A stretch of 64,000 nucleotides of DNA from Clostridia bacterium (GCA_022651385.1 JALCQR010000003.1:209524-273523); one strand, 5' to 3'. Positions 20,688 through 31,347 are shown, counted from the stretch's first letter. Numbers and translations: made by a program. The notes: a model not told the origin generated them from the sequence alone.

Positions 20688-21881
20688 TTATTTATCGTTT
20701 ACAGCTGCAACACCCGGAAGTTCCTTGCCTTCAAGGAATTCCAGAGAGGCTCCTCCTCCCGTGGATATATGGCTCATCTTTTTGCCGAAGCCCAACTGAT
20801 TTACGGCAGCAGCCGAGTCACCGCCGCCTATAATTGTTGTGGCGTCAAGCTCCGAAAGCGTTTTTGCAATTGCATATGTGCCTTTGGCAAAGTTTTCAAA
20901 CTCAAATACCCCCATAGGACCGTTCCAAACAACCGTTTTTGCGCTCTTTAAAGCTTCTGTAAAAATCTGTCTTGTCTTTTCGCCTATATCAACGCCTTCC
21001 CAATCGGCAGGTATTTCGGAAATAGGCACTGTCTTGAAGTCTGTATCATTTTTAAATTCTTTTACAATTACCGTATCAACAGGAAGAAGAAGTTTAACAC
21101 CTTTTTCCTTGGCTTTTTTAATCATTTCCTTTGCAAAATCAATTCTTTCCTCATCCAGAAGTGATTTTCCGACTTCGTAGCCCTGAGCTTTTACAAATGT
21201 ATATGCCATTCCGCCGCCTATAATAAGAATATCCACTTTTTCAATAAGGTTTCCTATAACGTTAATCTTGTCGGCAACTTTAGCTCCGCCCAAAATAGCC
21301 GCAAACGGCCTTACAGGATTATTTACGGCATTGCCGAGGTAATCAATTTCCTTCTCCATAAGATATCCTACAGCACTTTCTTTTACAAATTTAGTTACGC
21401 CCACAGTTGAGCAGTGTGCCCTGTGGCTTGTACCAAAAGCATCGTCAACATAAATATCCGCAAGAGATGCAAGTTCCCTGCTGAAATTTTCCTCGTTTTT
21501 TGTTTCTTCTTTTCTGAAACGTGTGTTTTCAAGCAAAACCACATCTCCGTCTTTCATTTGAGATACAGCCTTTTTTGCATTTTCGCCTACAACCGTATCA
21601 TCTGGTGCAAACACCACGTCTTTTCCAAGAAGTTCAGATAGTCTTTTTGCTACAGGAGCAAGAGAAAGTTCAGGTTTTACCTCGCCCTTCGGTTTTCCCA
21701 TATGTGAGCAAAGTATTACTTTTCCGCCGTCTGAAATAAGTTTCTTTATTGTAGGAAGTGCTGCTGTAATTCTGTTTTCATCAGTAATTTTGCCGTCTTT
21801 TATAGGGACATTAAAGTCACATCTTACCAGCACTTTTTTGCTTTTTACATCAATGTCATCTACCGTTTTTTTGTTTAGCAT
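20688..21881 (-). CDS. pgk: Phosphoglycerate kinase
   Basis: Makes ATP from 1,3-bisphosphoglycerate and ADP. 397 residues with the PGK signature [14 protein letters not shown], substrate motifs SHMGKPKG and [10 protein letters not shown], and the nucleotide region GGAKVADKI and [13 protein letters not shown] through GGGDSAAAV. It is the first gene of pgk-deacetylase-tpiA-gpmI-eno. gap, which usually precedes pgk in Firmicutes, is absent here. RBS GGGGAG. A TTGATT/TATAAT promoter lies about 90 bases upstream. Confidence 0.98.
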   Translation of the reverse strand: MLNKKTVDDIDVKSKKVLVRCDFNVPIKDGKITDENRITAALPTIKKLISDGGKVILCSHMGKPKGEVKPELSLAPVAKRLSELLGKDVVFAPDDTVVGENAKKAVSQMKDGDVVLLENTRFRKEETKNEENFSRELASLADIYVDDAFGTSHRAHCSTVGVTKFVKESAVGYLMEKEIDYLGNAVNNPVRPFAAILGGAKVADKINVIGNLIEKVDILIIGGGMAYTFVKAQGYEVGKSLLDEERIDFAKEMIKKAKEKGVKLLLPVDTVIVKEFKNDTDFKTVPISEIPADWEGVDIGEKTRQIFTEALKSAKTVVWNGPMGVFEFENFAKGTYAIAKTLSELDATTIIGGGDSAAAVNQLGFGKKMSHISTGGGASLEFLEGKELPGVAAVNDK

Positions 21882-21900
21882 ATAATTTCTCCCCTCATGA

Positions 21901-21920
21901 TTAATATAAATTTATATTAA
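21901..21920. promoter_or_regulatory. Perfect palindrome in the pgk 5' leader
   Basis: A perfect 20-bp palindrome with half-site TTAATATAAA, between the predicted pgk transcription start and the RBS. It could be an operator for a dimeric regulator, or merely AT-rich chance. Confidence 0.35.
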
Positions 21921-21971
21921 CCAATCAAAAATTTTAAATTCTTTTTTTCCAAAATTTAAAAGCGTATTTCT

Positions 21972-22000
21972 ATTATACAACAGCAAATACTAACAATCAA
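21972..22000 (-). promoter_or_regulatory. Promoter of the glycolytic operon
   Basis: Minus strand TTGATT (21995-22000), 17 bases, TATAAT (21972-21977). It drives pgk and the genes downstream. Confidence 0.7.
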
Positions 22001-22080
22001 GTAAAGCAAAGTATGCATAGTGTCAAAAAAAATGACATTTATATTACAAAAAAATTTTTATTTTAAAAAGGGTGATTATA

Positions 22081-22320
22081 TTGAAAAAAACAGGTTTATG
22101 TAAAAACCCAATTACAATGTCTAATAAAAATTATAAAAAAAATGGTTTTAAAGAAATCAATAAAAAAAACATGTATACACATGATTATATGCCGGAATTA
22201 GTATTTCCAATACAAAAACATGAAAGTATTTTAGACATAATAAGCACACTTAAAAACCATGTGCTTGACTTTCCGCCGAAAAACAAACAGTGGCTAAAAG
22301 AAATTAAAATTAATTTTTAA
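22081..22320 (+). CDS. Small basic protein of unknown function
   Basis: 79 residues if translated from TTG at 22081, which has AAAAGGGTG at good distance; the alternative GTG at 22072 overlaps that RBS. The N-terminal half is Lys/Asn-rich. The second half is more ordered (HDYMPELVFPIQKHESILDIISTLKNHVLDFPPKNKQWLKEIKINF). No family is recognised. It lies upstream of the SASP gene and divergent from pgk. Confidence 0.5.
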   Translation: MKKTGLCKNPITMSNKNYKKNGFKEINKKNMYTHDYMPELVFPIQKHESILDIISTLKNHVLDFPPKNKQWLKEIKINF

Positions 22321-22460
22321 GTCAGACTCTATATTTAATAACTAATACAATAAAATAAACTTCTTCCAGAATTGCCGAAAACTGTCTGAATATAAGAAAA
22401 CATATGAGTAATAATAACTTTGCAACACAAATTAATAAATTCGTAAAGGAGGAACAGAAA

Positions 22461-22691
22461 ATGTCATCTAATAATTCAGGATCAAACAGAACAAATGTAC
22501 CTGAAGCAAGAGAAGCTCTCAACAGATTCAAGTACGAAGTTGCAAACGAAATAGGAGTGCCTTTAAAACAGGGTTACAACGGTGATCTCACATCTGCTCA
22601 GAATGGTTATGTTGGCGGATATATGGTCAAGAAAATGATTGAAGAGCAGGAAAGAAAAATGGCAGGAAAATCAGATACTACTACAAGATAA
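22461..22691 (+). CDS. Small acid-soluble spore protein, alpha/beta type
   Basis: 76 residues; a DNA-coating spore protein that protects dormant DNA. The start at 22461 is fixed by AAAGGAGGAA; a longer frame from 22404 is spurious. Core signatures: ALNRFKYEVANEIGVPL (contains the GPR germination-protease cleavage region) and YNGDLTSAQNGYVGGYMVKKMIEEQE (DNA-binding helix). Expression is expected in the forespore. It shows that the organism makes endospores. Confidence 0.96.
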   Translation: MSSNNSGSNRTNVPEAREALNRFKYEVANEIGVPLKQGYNGDLTSAQNGYVGGYMVKKMIEEQERKMAGKSDTTTR

Positions 22692-22720
22692 ATAGATAAT
22701 TTGACTTTCTGAAAAAAAGC

Positions 22721-22757
22721 AGGGTATGCGAAAGACTTACTTACGCATACCCTGTTT
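22721..22757. terminator. Bidirectional terminator after the SASP gene and the TRAP operon
   Basis: The 10-bp stem AGGGTATGCG (22721-22730) / CGCATACCCT (22744-22753), followed by GTTTTAT on the plus strand and by TTTTTTTC on the minus strand. Confidence 0.8.
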
Positions 22758-22761
22758 TATA

Positions 22762-24723
22762 TCATATTTTTTCTGTGCTGACTTTTTTTCTCTGCAGCAT
22801 TTGTATAGCAAAAATAATTATAATCGCAATTACTCCAACCAAGTCAGTAACTGTCTCAGGATAGATAAGCATAAGCCCAACAACCAGAGACAATATTCTC
22901 ATAGGCACATTAAGCTTATAAAGCATATATCCCTCAAGGCCCCCAGAAATTGCTACCATTCCTAAAAATGAAGTGACTATAATTGATATTACGTCAATCG
23001 GCGTTGTATTTATAAAAAGCATAGCTGGATTAAGAGCAAACATATACGGAATAATGAACGCCGCTATCGCAAGACGCGAGGCATTAACAGCCGTCTTCAT
23101 TGGGTTTGACTTCGCTATGGCGCTTCCCGCATAAGCCGCAAGAGCAACAGGCGGTGTAATATCCGCAACAATACCAAAATAAAATACAAACATATTAGCA
23201 GATATTGGGTTAAGATTCATACCTGTTATAAGTATAGGCGCACATGTTGTAGCCATAATTACATAGTTGGCCGTAGTCGGAACACCCATACCGAGAATGA
23301 TACAAGTAATCATGGTAAGGAAAAGAGCAATTATAAGCTTTCCGCCGGCAACCGACACAATAGCCGCAATAAGCACCTGTCCAAGTCCGGTAACTGTAAC
23401 AACTCCGGCAATTATTCCGGCAACACCGCAGGCAATTGCCACAGAAAGAGTGTTTCTGCCGCCGTTTTCAAGAGCAGTTACAAATTTTTCCCCGTTCATT
23501 CTGTTGTCTTTATTTATAAAGCTTACGGCAATAGCTACAAGCATTGCAAATATTGCCGAACGAGACATTGTAAAGCCTTTAATTATCATAAATACAAGTA
23601 TAACAAGCGGAAGAAGAAGATAGCCTTTTGATAACAAAAGTTTTCCTAATTTTGGCAGTTCTTCTCTATTAAGACCTTTAAGGCCAAGCTTTTTAGCCTC
23701 AAAATGCACCATAAGAAAAATACCGGTAAAGTATAAAAATGCCGGAAGTATTGCTTTTACCGCAATTGTGGCATACGGCACTCCCACCATTTCAGCAAGC
23801 AGAAATGCAGCTGCGCCCATTATAGGCGGCATAATCTGTCCGCCTGTAGACGAAGCGGCTTCAACCGCACCGGCAAACTCCGGAGCATATCCTGTTTTTT
23901 TCATAAGCGGAATAGTGACCGAGCCCGTTGTAACAGTGTTTCCTACAGAGCTTCCCGAAACCATACCGCATAATGCGCTTGATATTACCGCAACTTTTGC
24001 AGGTCCGCCGGATGAGGCACCGGCTATAGAGTTGGCACACTGGATAAAAAATTCCGATATTCCCGTTGTTTCAAGAAAAGCGCCAAACAAAATAAAAAGT
24101 GCTATAAATGTTGAACATACTCCTATAGGTGTTCCAAGAACACCGGTTGTAGTATAAAACAGATTATATATTACGGATTTTACACTCATTCCCGTCCAAA
24201 AAGCGTAAATTACAAAACATGTAGATACAATTAAAATAGGAAGCCCGACAACTCGCCTGCATGCTTCTGCAAGCACCAAAATACCTATAATTCCGATTAT
24301 TATCTCAACTTGAGATATTCTTGTGGCATGCTTAATTATAGTGCTGAAATTAAAAACAAAGAAAAAATAACTTCCGGAACCTAAAATTCCTATTACAGCA
24401 TCATACCACGGTATATGATTTTTTTTGTGGTTTCCTTTTTTTATCGGGAAAATAATGAAAACCAAAATAATTACCATTCCTAAAAAAAGACATCGTCTTA
24501 TTCTTTCATCCCATACCGAAAACAAGTTCATCCAAATCAGAAAAAGTGAAAATGCCGCAAGAAGATATCTAACAATTTTGCGAGGCACTCCATCATAATC
24601 ACGGGTATTTGACTCACGGTCGAATTTTTTCATTATCTCAGAAACTGCCTCAGGTGATTCAGACGATGTATCATTAGCCGAAGGTATATGAAAATCTTCG
24701 GTATGTAGTTTATTTTTAAACAC
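22762..24723 (-). CDS. TRAP transporter fused permease (TAXI type)
   Basis: 653 residues and strongly hydrophobic, combining the small (DctQ-like) and large (DctM-like) TRAP membrane subunits, as is usual with TAXI binding proteins. Large-subunit motifs include GAASSGGPAKVAVISSALCGMVSGSSVGNTVTTGSVTIPLMKK and MGVPTTANYVIMATTCAPIL. It uses a sodium or proton gradient to import an organic acid. The start is GTG after GAAGGAGGAATTATATAG. It is the last gene of a three-gene operon. Confidence 0.93.
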   Translation of the reverse strand: MFKNKLHTEDFHIPSANDTSSESPEAVSEIMKKFDRESNTRDYDGVPRKIVRYLLAAFSLFLIWMNLFSVWDERIRRCLFLGMVIILVFIIFPIKKGNHKKNHIPWYDAVIGILGSGSYFFFVFNFSTIIKHATRISQVEIIIGIIGILVLAEACRRVVGLPILIVSTCFVIYAFWTGMSVKSVIYNLFYTTTGVLGTPIGVCSTFIALFILFGAFLETTGISEFFIQCANSIAGASSGGPAKVAVISSALCGMVSGSSVGNTVTTGSVTIPLMKKTGYAPEFAGAVEAASSTGGQIMPPIMGAAAFLLAEMVGVPYATIAVKAILPAFLYFTGIFLMVHFEAKKLGLKGLNREELPKLGKLLLSKGYLLLPLVILVFMIIKGFTMSRSAIFAMLVAIAVSFINKDNRMNGEKFVTALENGGRNTLSVAIACGVAGIIAGVVTVTGLGQVLIAAIVSVAGGKLIIALFLTMITCIILGMGVPTTANYVIMATTCAPILITGMNLNPISANMFVFYFGIVADITPPVALAAYAGSAIAKSNPMKTAVNASRLAIAAFIIPYMFALNPAMLFINTTPIDVISIIVTSFLGMVAISGGLEGYMLYKLNVPMRILSLVVGLMLIYPETVTDLVGVIAIIIIFAIQMLQRKKVSTEKI

Positions 24724-24754
24724 CTATATAATTCCTCCTTCTTTCATATTCCGG

Positions 24755-25270
24755 TTATATGCCGCCGGTAAGCAGTAATTTAATTGGGTGAAAACCATAT
24801 GAAAATCTTACAAGTGTACCTCTGCCGCATAAAGCACGGAGGCCGATTTTTTTATCTCCTATCTGAAGGGTATGGTCGGACACCATTCCTATACAGTATA
24901 CAAGGTTATCCATCTCCTTATTAAAACCGCTTACAATCATTGAGCCGTCGTCTCCATATGACAGCGTCTGACCTTTTTCAACCTCTGTCTGCACTCCGGC
25001 TCCAAAATCATAATATTTGGTCTGAATAACGTAAATTTTTTTATCATGTATTTTGTAATAGTCTATTACCGGACTTTTATTTACCGAGTGTACAAAACCA
25101 ATTGAAAACACGTCACCCTCAGACATTCGGTAACACGCATATATTTTTCCGGTATCTCTGTTTGAAAGCGTCAGACACCATCCTCCGCCTTCAACAAATA
25201 AAATGGCAACCGCTATCAATACCAATAAAATCGCTGCAGCTGCCATTTTCAGTAATAATTTTTTACTCAT
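24755..25270 (-). CDS. DUF1850-domain protein of TAXI-TRAP operon
   Basis: 171 residues with one N-terminal membrane anchor (KMAAAAILLVLIAVAILFV) and an exported domain with the DUF1850 pattern (GDVFSIGFVHSVNKSPVIDYYKI, FGAGVQTEVEKGQTL). This family is found almost only between TAXI binding proteins and fused TRAP permeases; its role is unknown. Its start codon directly abuts the stop codon of the upstream gene, implying translational coupling. Confidence 0.85.
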   Translation of the reverse strand: MSKKLLLKMAAAAILLVLIAVAILFVEGGGWCLTLSNRDTGKIYACYRMSEGDVFSIGFVHSVNKSPVIDYYKIHDKKIYVIQTKYYDFGAGVQTEVEKGQTLSYGDDGSMIVSGFNKEMDNLVYCIGMVSDHTLQIGDKKIGLRALCGRGTLVRFSYGFHPIKLLLTGGI

Positions 25271-26290
25271 TTATTTAATGATGCCCTGTTCCTTATAATA
25301 CTTTTCTGCACCTGGGTGAATAGGAACCTGTATACCGTTTAAGGCATCCTGAAGCGAAAGCTCGCCGAATTTTGAATGGCCGGCTACAAGCTCATCCTTG
25401 TTTTCAAACAAAGCCTTTGTAAGCTCATATACAACATCTTCCGAAAGCTTGTTTGAAGCTATAAGAGTAGCACGCACTGAAACTGTAGGTACATCCGTGT
25501 CGACACCTTTATATGTTCCGGCAGGAATTGTTTTTTTTGTATAGAAAGGATAATCTGCAATAAGTTTGTCGGCATGTTCATCATCAATAGATACTATATT
25601 TATATTTTTTGTGGTAGAAAGGTCTGTTACTGCTGTTGTAGGAGCACCGGCAACAACAAATGCAGCATCTATCTTTCCGTCTTTTAATGAGTCTGCCGAA
25701 TCACCAAAGCTTGCGTTTACCACTTTAATATCATCAAATGTAAGGCCATAAGCAGCAAGTATCTGACGGGCGTTAAATTCAACTCCGCTTCCTGCGTCTC
25801 CTACCGATACGGTTTTGCCTTTAAGGTCTGCAACCGATTTAATATCGCTTGTAGCTATTATCTGGCATGTTTCGGCATAAAGTCCGGCAACAGCTGAAAA
25901 GTTTGAGTAAGCACCCTCATCTTTAAAAAGGTCTGTGCCTTTGTAAGCATAATACATAACATCATTTTGAACTGTAGCAAGGTCGGCTTCTCCGTCTTCA
26001 ACCATCTGTATATTTGCCTTTGAAGCACCTGTCGATGTAACAGTAATGTCTGAAAGCGTAAGCTTAGGATTAAGAACCGTGGCCATAACTCCGCCTACCG
26101 CATAATAAGTACCTGTAGTACCGCCGGTACCGAGTGTCACTTTCTGCTTAGACGCTGATGCCTGAGCCCCGGAGCCTGATGCCGCCGAGCCGTTTTGAGA
26201 AGCAGAGCCTGATGATGAATTTCCGCATCCTGTCGCAAACATCATTAAAGCAATAGCACACGATAATATTACTGCTAATTTCTTTTTCAT
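25271..26290 (-). CDS. TAXI-family TRAP transporter solute-binding lipoprotein
   Basis: 339 residues. Signal peptide with lipobox MFATGCGNSS, a Ser/Ala/Gly linker, then the TAXI family core (VTLGTGGTTGTYYAVGGVMATVLN, VQNDVMYYAYKGTDLF, SVGDAGSGVEFNARQIL, PFYTKKTIPAGTYKGV). It captures the substrate outside the membrane and delivers it to the fused permease. It is the first gene of the operon and has its own promoter. The ligand of this protein cannot be told; glutamate-type acids are common in the family. Confidence 0.93.
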   Translation of the reverse strand: MKKKLAVILSCAIALMMFATGCGNSSSGSASQNGSAASGSGAQASASKQKVTLGTGGTTGTYYAVGGVMATVLNPKLTLSDITVTSTGASKANIQMVEDGEADLATVQNDVMYYAYKGTDLFKDEGAYSNFSAVAGLYAETCQIIATSDIKSVADLKGKTVSVGDAGSGVEFNARQILAAYGLTFDDIKVVNASFGDSADSLKDGKIDAAFVVAGAPTTAVTDLSTTKNINIVSIDDEHADKLIADYPFYTKKTIPAGTYKGVDTDVPTVSVRATLIASNKLSEDVVYELTKALFENKDELVAGHSKFGELSLQDALNGIQVPIHPGAEKYYKEQGIIK

Positions 26291-26356
26291 TAATTTATCC
26301 CTCCGAACCCAATATTTTTATATGTTGCCTTGCATAAAAAAACATATACTTGAACT

Positions 26357-26385
26357 ATTATACATTGTGTCAATAAAAAAAGCAA
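26357..26385 (-). promoter_or_regulatory. Promoter of the TAXI-TRAP operon
   Basis: Minus strand TTGCTT (26380-26385), 17 bases, TATAAT (26357-26362), 67 bases before the start codon. Confidence 0.6.
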
Positions 26386-26623
26386 CTAAAAATAAATTGC
26401 AAACGGCCGATTAATGGCGGTTTTACAGAAATGTTCTAAAAAAAGAACCATTTTAAAACAAAACTTTACATCAAACTTTAAAAAAGTTTAATGAACTATT
26501 TTTCATATTTTTTAATTAAAATGTCAGTCATTAAATCATTTTAATCAGCTGTACTTTTTGATTAAATATATCAGTTTAAATAAAATGCATTTCACTTTTA
26601 TAATTGGAATTTTTCAGTTCATA

Positions 26624-26668
26624 CCGCAAAGATATGTGAACGCCAAAGGCGTATCAGGCTTTGCCCAA
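26624..26668. repeat. Degenerate copy of the CCGCAAAGATGTGCGG repeat module
   Basis: ATACCGCAAAGATATGTGAA followed by CGCCAAAGGCGTA is a decayed version of the module found at 44573-44647 and 53474-53548. It lies in the otherwise empty 26386-26815 stretch between the TRAP promoter and leuB. Confidence 0.45.
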
Positions 26669-26671
26669 ACT

Positions 26672-26706
26672 AAAAAAATACCTGTGAAAATTTCTTCCAC
26701 AGGTAT
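26672..26706 (-). terminator. leu operon terminator
   Basis: The stem ATACCTGTG/CACAGGTAT (arms 26678-26686 and 26698-26706) lies about 110 bases beyond leuB, followed on the minus strand by a T run. Confidence 0.65.
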
Positions 26707-26815
26707 CCGGCCGCCAATATGGCAAGTCAAAGTATATATTATAACAAAGGTATGCAAATTTAAGATGTTTACCTGTATAATAATTACTTAGGCAAACATA
26801 AACTTTGTCCAAAAA

Positions 26816-27892
26816 TCAGATTTCCGCAATTATTGCGTCACCCATTTTGTCAGTGCCAACCTTTATAGAATCTTCTTTTGCTATATCTGTTGTTCTGATA
26901 TTTTTTTCGAGCACTTTTGTTACACCATCCTCAATTGCCTGTGCCTCGTTATTGAGTCCAAACGAATATCTTAGCATCATAGCTCCGCTTAATATTGTGG
27001 CAATAGGATTTGCAATATTCATTCCTGCTATATCCGGAGCAGAGCCGTGTATAGGCTCATAAAGACCGAACGAGCCGTCTCCGAGGCTTGCAGAAGGCAG
27101 CATGCCTATTGAGCCTGTAATCTGGCTTGCTTCATCAGACAGTATATCGCCGAAAATATTAGATGTAAGTATAACGTCAAACTGTTTCGGGTTTCTTACA
27201 AGCTGCATGGCAGCGTTATCCACATACATATGGTCAAGCTCTACCTCAGGATAATCTTTTGACATCTCGATTACCGTTTTTCTCCAAAGCCTTGAGCTTT
27301 CAAGCACATTTGCCTTATCAATGCTTGTTATTTTTTTATTTCTCTTCATTGCAGTCTCAAAAGCAACTTTTGCAATTCTTTTTATTTCAAACTCGCTGTA
27401 GTTTTCGACATCATAAGCTTCCTCTCCGTATTTTCCCTTGCGGTAGCCCTTTTCGCCAAAATACATACCTCCTGTAAGCTCTCTTACAACAAGTATGTTA
27501 AGACTGTCACCTATTATTTCCTTTTTAATAGGGCTTGCGTCAGCCAAAGCCTTGTGCATTATTGCAGGACGAAGATTTGCGTAAAGTCCAAGCTTGCTCC
27601 TAAGCCCAAGAAGCGCACCTCTTTCAGGACGTTTTTCTCCGGGAAGATTATCCCATTTAGGTCCGCCTACAGCACCAAGAATAACACTGTCGCTTGCCTT
27701 GCAAACCTTTACCGTCTCATCAGGAAGCGGTGTACCGCAGGCATCTATTGCGGCACCCCCTGCAAGAACCTCCGTAAAATTAAATTTGTGGCCGAATTTC
27801 TCACCTATTTTTGTAAGTACCCTCATTTCTTGGTTTACAATATCTGGACCTATGCCGTCGCCCTTAATTACTGCTATATTATATGTAGACAT
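26816..27892 (-). CDS. leuB: 3-isopropylmalate dehydrogenase
   Basis: Oxidatively decarboxylates 3-isopropylmalate with NAD in leucine synthesis. 358 residues: [53 protein letters not shown], the signature [25 protein letters not shown], and [12 protein letters not shown]. It is the last gene of leuA-leuC-leuD-leuB, 2 bases after leuD. RBS GGGGAGG. Confidence 0.97.
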   Translation of the reverse strand: MSTYNIAVIKGDGIGPDIVNQEMRVLTKIGEKFGHKFNFTEVLAGGAAIDACGTPLPDETVKVCKASDSVILGAVGGPKWDNLPGEKRPERGALLGLRSKLGLYANLRPAIMHKALADASPIKKEIIGDSLNILVVRELTGGMYFGEKGYRKGKYGEEAYDVENYSEFEIKRIAKVAFETAMKRNKKITSIDKANVLESSRLWRKTVIEMSKDYPEVELDHMYVDNAAMQLVRNPKQFDVILTSNIFGDILSDEASQITGSIGMLPSASLGDGSFGLYEPIHGSAPDIAGMNIANPIATILSGAMMLRYSFGLNNEAQAIEDGVTKVLEKNIRTTDIAKEDSIKVGTDKMGDAIIAEI

Positions 27893-27894
27893 TT

Positions 27895-28395
27895 TCAGAC
27901 CTCCCCGTTAATCTTCTTTGACACATATTTTACAAGCCCGCCTTGGGCTATAATTTTCTGCATAAATTCAGGAAACGGCTCGGCTTTATATGTCTTTTTC
28001 GAAGTTTTGTTTGTAATAACGCCTGTTGAAAAATCAACCGCAACCCTGTCTCCGGCATTTATTTCTTTTGCTGCTTCTGGACATTCCATAATAGGCATGC
28101 CTATATTAACAGCGTTTCTGTAAAAAATTCTCGCAAACGAAGGCGCTATTATGCACCCAACTCCGGCACATTTAATGGCCAGAGGCGCATGCTCTCTTGA
28201 GGAGCCGCAGCCGAAATTTTTTCCTGCCACTATTATATCACCCTTCTGTACATTTGAGGCAAAATCAGCGTCTATATCTATCATGCAGTATTTAGCAAGC
28301 TCATCGCCGTTAGATACATTTAAGTATCTTGCAGGAATTATAACATCGGTATCCACATTATCGCCGTATTTGAAAACTTTTCCCTCTGTATTCAT
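27895..28395 (-). CDS. leuD: 3-isopropylmalate dehydratase small subunit
   Basis: The swivel-domain subunit of isopropylmalate isomerase. 166 residues with [33 protein letters not shown] and [16 protein letters not shown]. This short form is typical of archaeal-like and clostridial LeuD. Its start overlaps the leuC stop. Confidence 0.96.
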   Translation of the reverse strand: MNTEGKVFKYGDNVDTDVIIPARYLNVSNGDELAKYCMIDIDADFASNVQKGDIIVAGKNFGCGSSREHAPLAIKCAGVGCIIAPSFARIFYRNAVNIGMPIMECPEAAKEINAGDRVAVDFSTGVITNKTSKKTYKAEPFPEFMQKIIAQGGLVKYVSKKINGEV

Positions 28396-29672
28396 TATTC
28401 ATTGCCTCCAATCATTTCAGGACTGCATATATAGCCTTTAAGCGCAGAAGCCGCAGCAACTGCCGGACTTGCAAGATAAACCTCTGAGTCTTTGGCTCCC
28501 ATTCTGCCTACAAAATTTCTGTTTGTCGTAGAAACACATTTCTCGCCTGAGGCAAGTATTCCCATATATCCGCCGAGACATGGGCCGCATGTAGGAGTGC
28601 TGAACACTGCTCCCGCCTTTACAATATCTTCGGCATATCCAAGCCTTATACAATCAAGATATACCTGCTGGGTTGCCGGTATTACTATTGTTCTTACGTT
28701 TTTGTTTACTTTCTTTCCCCTTAAAATGTCGGCAGCAATTTTCATATCAGAAAGCCTGCCGTTTGTACATGAGCCTATTACTGACTGGTCAACATACACT
28801 TTTTCCTTTTCGGCCTCGTCAATAGTTTTTGTGTTTTCAGGCAGATGCGGAAATGACACCGTAGGCCTTAACTTGCTTAAATCTATAGTTATTACATCAT
28901 CATATTCTGCGTCATCGTCGGCTTTATATATAACCGGCTCTTTGGCGCCGTGTTCCTTTGCGTAACTTATAGCTTTTTCATCTGCCGGGAAAATACCGTT
29001 TTTGGCGCCGGCTTCAATTGCCATATTTGCCATTGTAAATCTTTCATCCATTGAAAGATAGTCTATTCCGTCACCCACAAATTCCATTGATTTATATAAA
29101 GCCCCGTCAACGCCGATTTTTCCTATAATGTGAAGAATTATATCTTTTCCGCTTACCCACGGAGCAGGTTTTCCGGTAAGCACAAATTTAATTGCTGAAG
29201 GCACCTTAAACCAAGCCTGACCTGTGGCCATACCTATTGCCATATCAGTTGAGCCAACGCCTGTTGAAAAAGCACCCAAAGCTCCATATGTGCATGTGTG
29301 TGAGTCGGCGCCTATTATCGCCTGTCCGGGAGAAACTATTCCTTTTTCAGGCAGAAGCGCATGTTCGATACCCATTTCGCCTACATCAAAGAAATTTTTC
29401 ACATCCATACTGTGAGCAAATGTACGGCAAGCTTTGCATTGCTCAGCGGCTTTTATATCCTTGTTCGGTGTAAAATGGTCAAGCACAATTACAACTTTGT
29501 CTTTATCAAAAACACTTTTCGCGCCTGTCTTTTTGAATTCCTTTAAAGCAACCGCGGTTGTGATATCGTTTCCCATTACTATGTCAAGCTTTGCCTCAAC
29601 AAGCTGTCCGGCTCTCACGCTTTTTTCTCCTGCGTGTGCGGCTATTATTTTCTGAGTCATTGTCATTCCCAT
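28395..29672 (-). CDS. leuC: 3-isopropylmalate dehydratase large subunit
   Basis: The iron-sulfur (4Fe-4S) aconitase-family subunit. About 425 residues: [13 protein letters not shown] start, [31 protein letters not shown], and the cluster ligands in [11 protein letters not shown] and [11 protein letters not shown]. The start is probably the ATG at 29672 (10 bases after GGGGAG); the GTG at 29678 is closer to the RBS. Confidence 0.96.
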   Translation of the reverse strand: MGMTMTQKIIAAHAGEKSVRAGQLVEAKLDIVMGNDITTAVALKEFKKTGAKSVFDKDKVVIVLDHFTPNKDIKAAEQCKACRTFAHSMDVKNFFDVGEMGIEHALLPEKGIVSPGQAIIGADSHTCTYGALGAFSTGVGSTDMAIGMATGQAWFKVPSAIKFVLTGKPAPWVSGKDIILHIIGKIGVDGALYKSMEFVGDGIDYLSMDERFTMANMAIEAGAKNGIFPADEKAISYAKEHGAKEPVIYKADDDAEYDDVITIDLSKLRPTVSFPHLPENTKTIDEAEKEKVYVDQSVIGSCTNGRLSDMKIAADILRGKKVNKNVRTIVIPATQQVYLDCIRLGYAEDIVKAGAVFSTPTCGPCLGGYMGILASGEKCVSTTNRNFVGRMGAKDSEVYLASPAVAAASALKGYICSPEMIGGNE

Positions 29673-29694
29673 TTCCACTACACTCCCCTTTTAA

Positions 29695-31347
29695 TCAAGC
29701 AAGCATTTTGTTTGCCGTGCTAACTATAGCTTTAAGTGACGATTTTATTATGTTGCTGCTTGTTCCCACACCGTAATATACACCGTTTTTGCCTGAAATC
29801 TGTATATACGATATTGCTCTTGCTTTTGTACCGTATTCCATCGAGTGTTCGCTGTAATTTACAACCTCAAGACGCATATTAAAGTGCTTTTCCATAGCGT
29901 GGCAGAAAGCCGCGATTATACCGTTTCCCTCGCCTGATATCATTTCCCGTTTGCCGTTTACTGATATATCGGCTTCAATTCCGACTTTGCTGCTGCCGTC
30001 TGTTATTTCCTTATAGCCTTCAAGCACAACAGGATTTGCAATATTCATATATTCTTTTTTAAATATGTCCAAAATCTCCTGCGGGGTAATGTCTGAATGT
30101 TTTTTATCGGAAACATTTGTCACGACATAGCTTAAATCCTGCTGGAAAGCCTTTGGAAGATATAATCCGAAGTTTTGCTCAAGTACAAAGGCAACCCCGC
30201 CTTTTCCGCTTTGGCTGTTTATTCTGACAATCGGGTCATATGTCCTTCCCACATCCTTAGGGTCAATTGCAAGATAAGGCACTTCCCATCTGTCAGGATG
30301 AGTTTTCATTGCTTCCATGCCCTTTCTGATTGCGTCCTGATGCGAGCCGGAAAAAGCCGTGTAAACCAAAGCCCCGGCATAAGGATGTCTTGGGTGTATA
30401 GTCATTCTTGTTGATTTTTCGTACATCGCTACGGCATCGTCAATGTGGCTGAAGTCAAGCATTGGGTCCATGCCCTGAGCAAATATGTTCATAGCCACTG
30501 CCATAATGTCAGTGTTTCCGGTTCTTTCGCCGTTTCCGAAAAGCGTTCCCTCAACTCTGTCGGCGCCTGCCATTAAGCCAAGCTCCGTTTCTGCTATTGC
30601 AAGGCCCTTGTCGTTATGAGCATGAAGGCTTACAAGCAAACTGTCACGTTTTTTGAAATGCTCGCAGCAGTATTCAATCTGGTCGGCGTAAACGTTTGCT
30701 GTTGCCATTTCAACGGTAGACGGAAGATTTATTATTATTTTATTTTCCGGTGTCGGTTTCCAAACATCTATAACGGCGTTGCAGATATCAACGGCAAAAT
30801 CCATTTCTGTTCCCGTAAAGCTTTCAGGCGAATATTGAAAAACAAAATCCGTCTCCGGCTGTTTTGCGGCTTCTTCCACAATAAGTTTTGCGCCTGCAAC
30901 GGCAAGGTCGATTGTAGCCTGTTTTGAGTTATGGAAAACAACGTCTCTCTGAAGTGTTGAAGTTGAGTTATAAAGATGAATTATAGCTCTTTTTACACCT
31001 TTGAGAGCCGCAAATGTCTTTTTGATTATATGTTCTCTTGACTGCGTAAGCACCTGAACCGTAACATCGTCAGGAATAAGATTATTTTCAATAAGATAAC
31101 GCGCAAATTCAAATTCGGTGTCGCTTGCGGCAGGAAAACCGATTTCTATTTCCTTAAACCCTGTTTTGACAAGGAATTTGAAAAATCCGAGTTTTTCTTC
31201 AAGATTCATAGGTATTTCAAGAGCCTGATTTCCGTCGCGAAGGTCAACGCTGCACCATATAGGGGCATGCTTTATAACATTGTCCGGCCACTTTCTGCCA
31301 GGCATATTCATAGGCGGGTAAGGTCTGTATTTTGTATAGTTCATCAT
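29695..31347 (-). CDS. leuA: 2-isopropylmalate synthase (long LeuA type)
   Basis: Condenses acetyl-CoA with 2-oxoisovalerate, the committed step to leucine, and is feedback-inhibited through the C-terminal LeuA regulatory domain. 550 residues from the ATG at 31347 (AAAGGAG 9 bases upstream). Reading further upstream would run into the T-box leader and is not coding. Motifs: HAPIWCSVDLRDGNQAL (HMGL-like catalytic strand), SLHAHNDKGLAIAETELGLMAGADRVEGTLFGNGERTGN, and a C-terminal ADISVNGKREMISGEGNG domain. First gene of the leu operon. Confidence 0.96.
   Translation of the reverse strand: MMNYTKYRPYPPMNMPGRKWPDNVIKHAPIWCSVDLRDGNQALEIPMNLEEKLGFFKFLVKTGFKEIEIGFPAASDTEFEFARYLIENNLIPDDVTVQVLTQSREHIIKKTFAALKGVKRAIIHLYNSTSTLQRDVVFHNSKQATIDLAVAGAKLIVEEAAKQPETDFVFQYSPESFTGTEMDFAVDICNAVIDVWKPTPENKIIINLPSTVEMATANVYADQIEYCCEHFKKRDSLLVSLHAHNDKGLAIAETELGLMAGADRVEGTLFGNGERTGNTDIMAVAMNIFAQGMDPMLDFSHIDDAVAMYEKSTRMTIHPRHPYAGALVYTAFSGSHQDAIRKGMEAMKTHPDRWEVPYLAIDPKDVGRTYDPIVRINSQSGKGGVAFVLEQNFGLYLPKAFQQDLSYVVTNVSDKKHSDITPQEILDIFKKEYMNIANPVVLEGYKEITDGSSKVGIEADISVNGKREMISGEGNGIIAAFCHAMEKHFNMRLEVVNYSEHSMEYGTKARAISYIQISGKNGVYYGVGTSSNIIKSSLKAIVSTANKMLA

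Noticed and set aside
27554..28123. A 189-codon plus-strand frame opposite leuB/leuD.
   Set aside because: It is fully antisense to conserved leu genes, with no homologous motifs.
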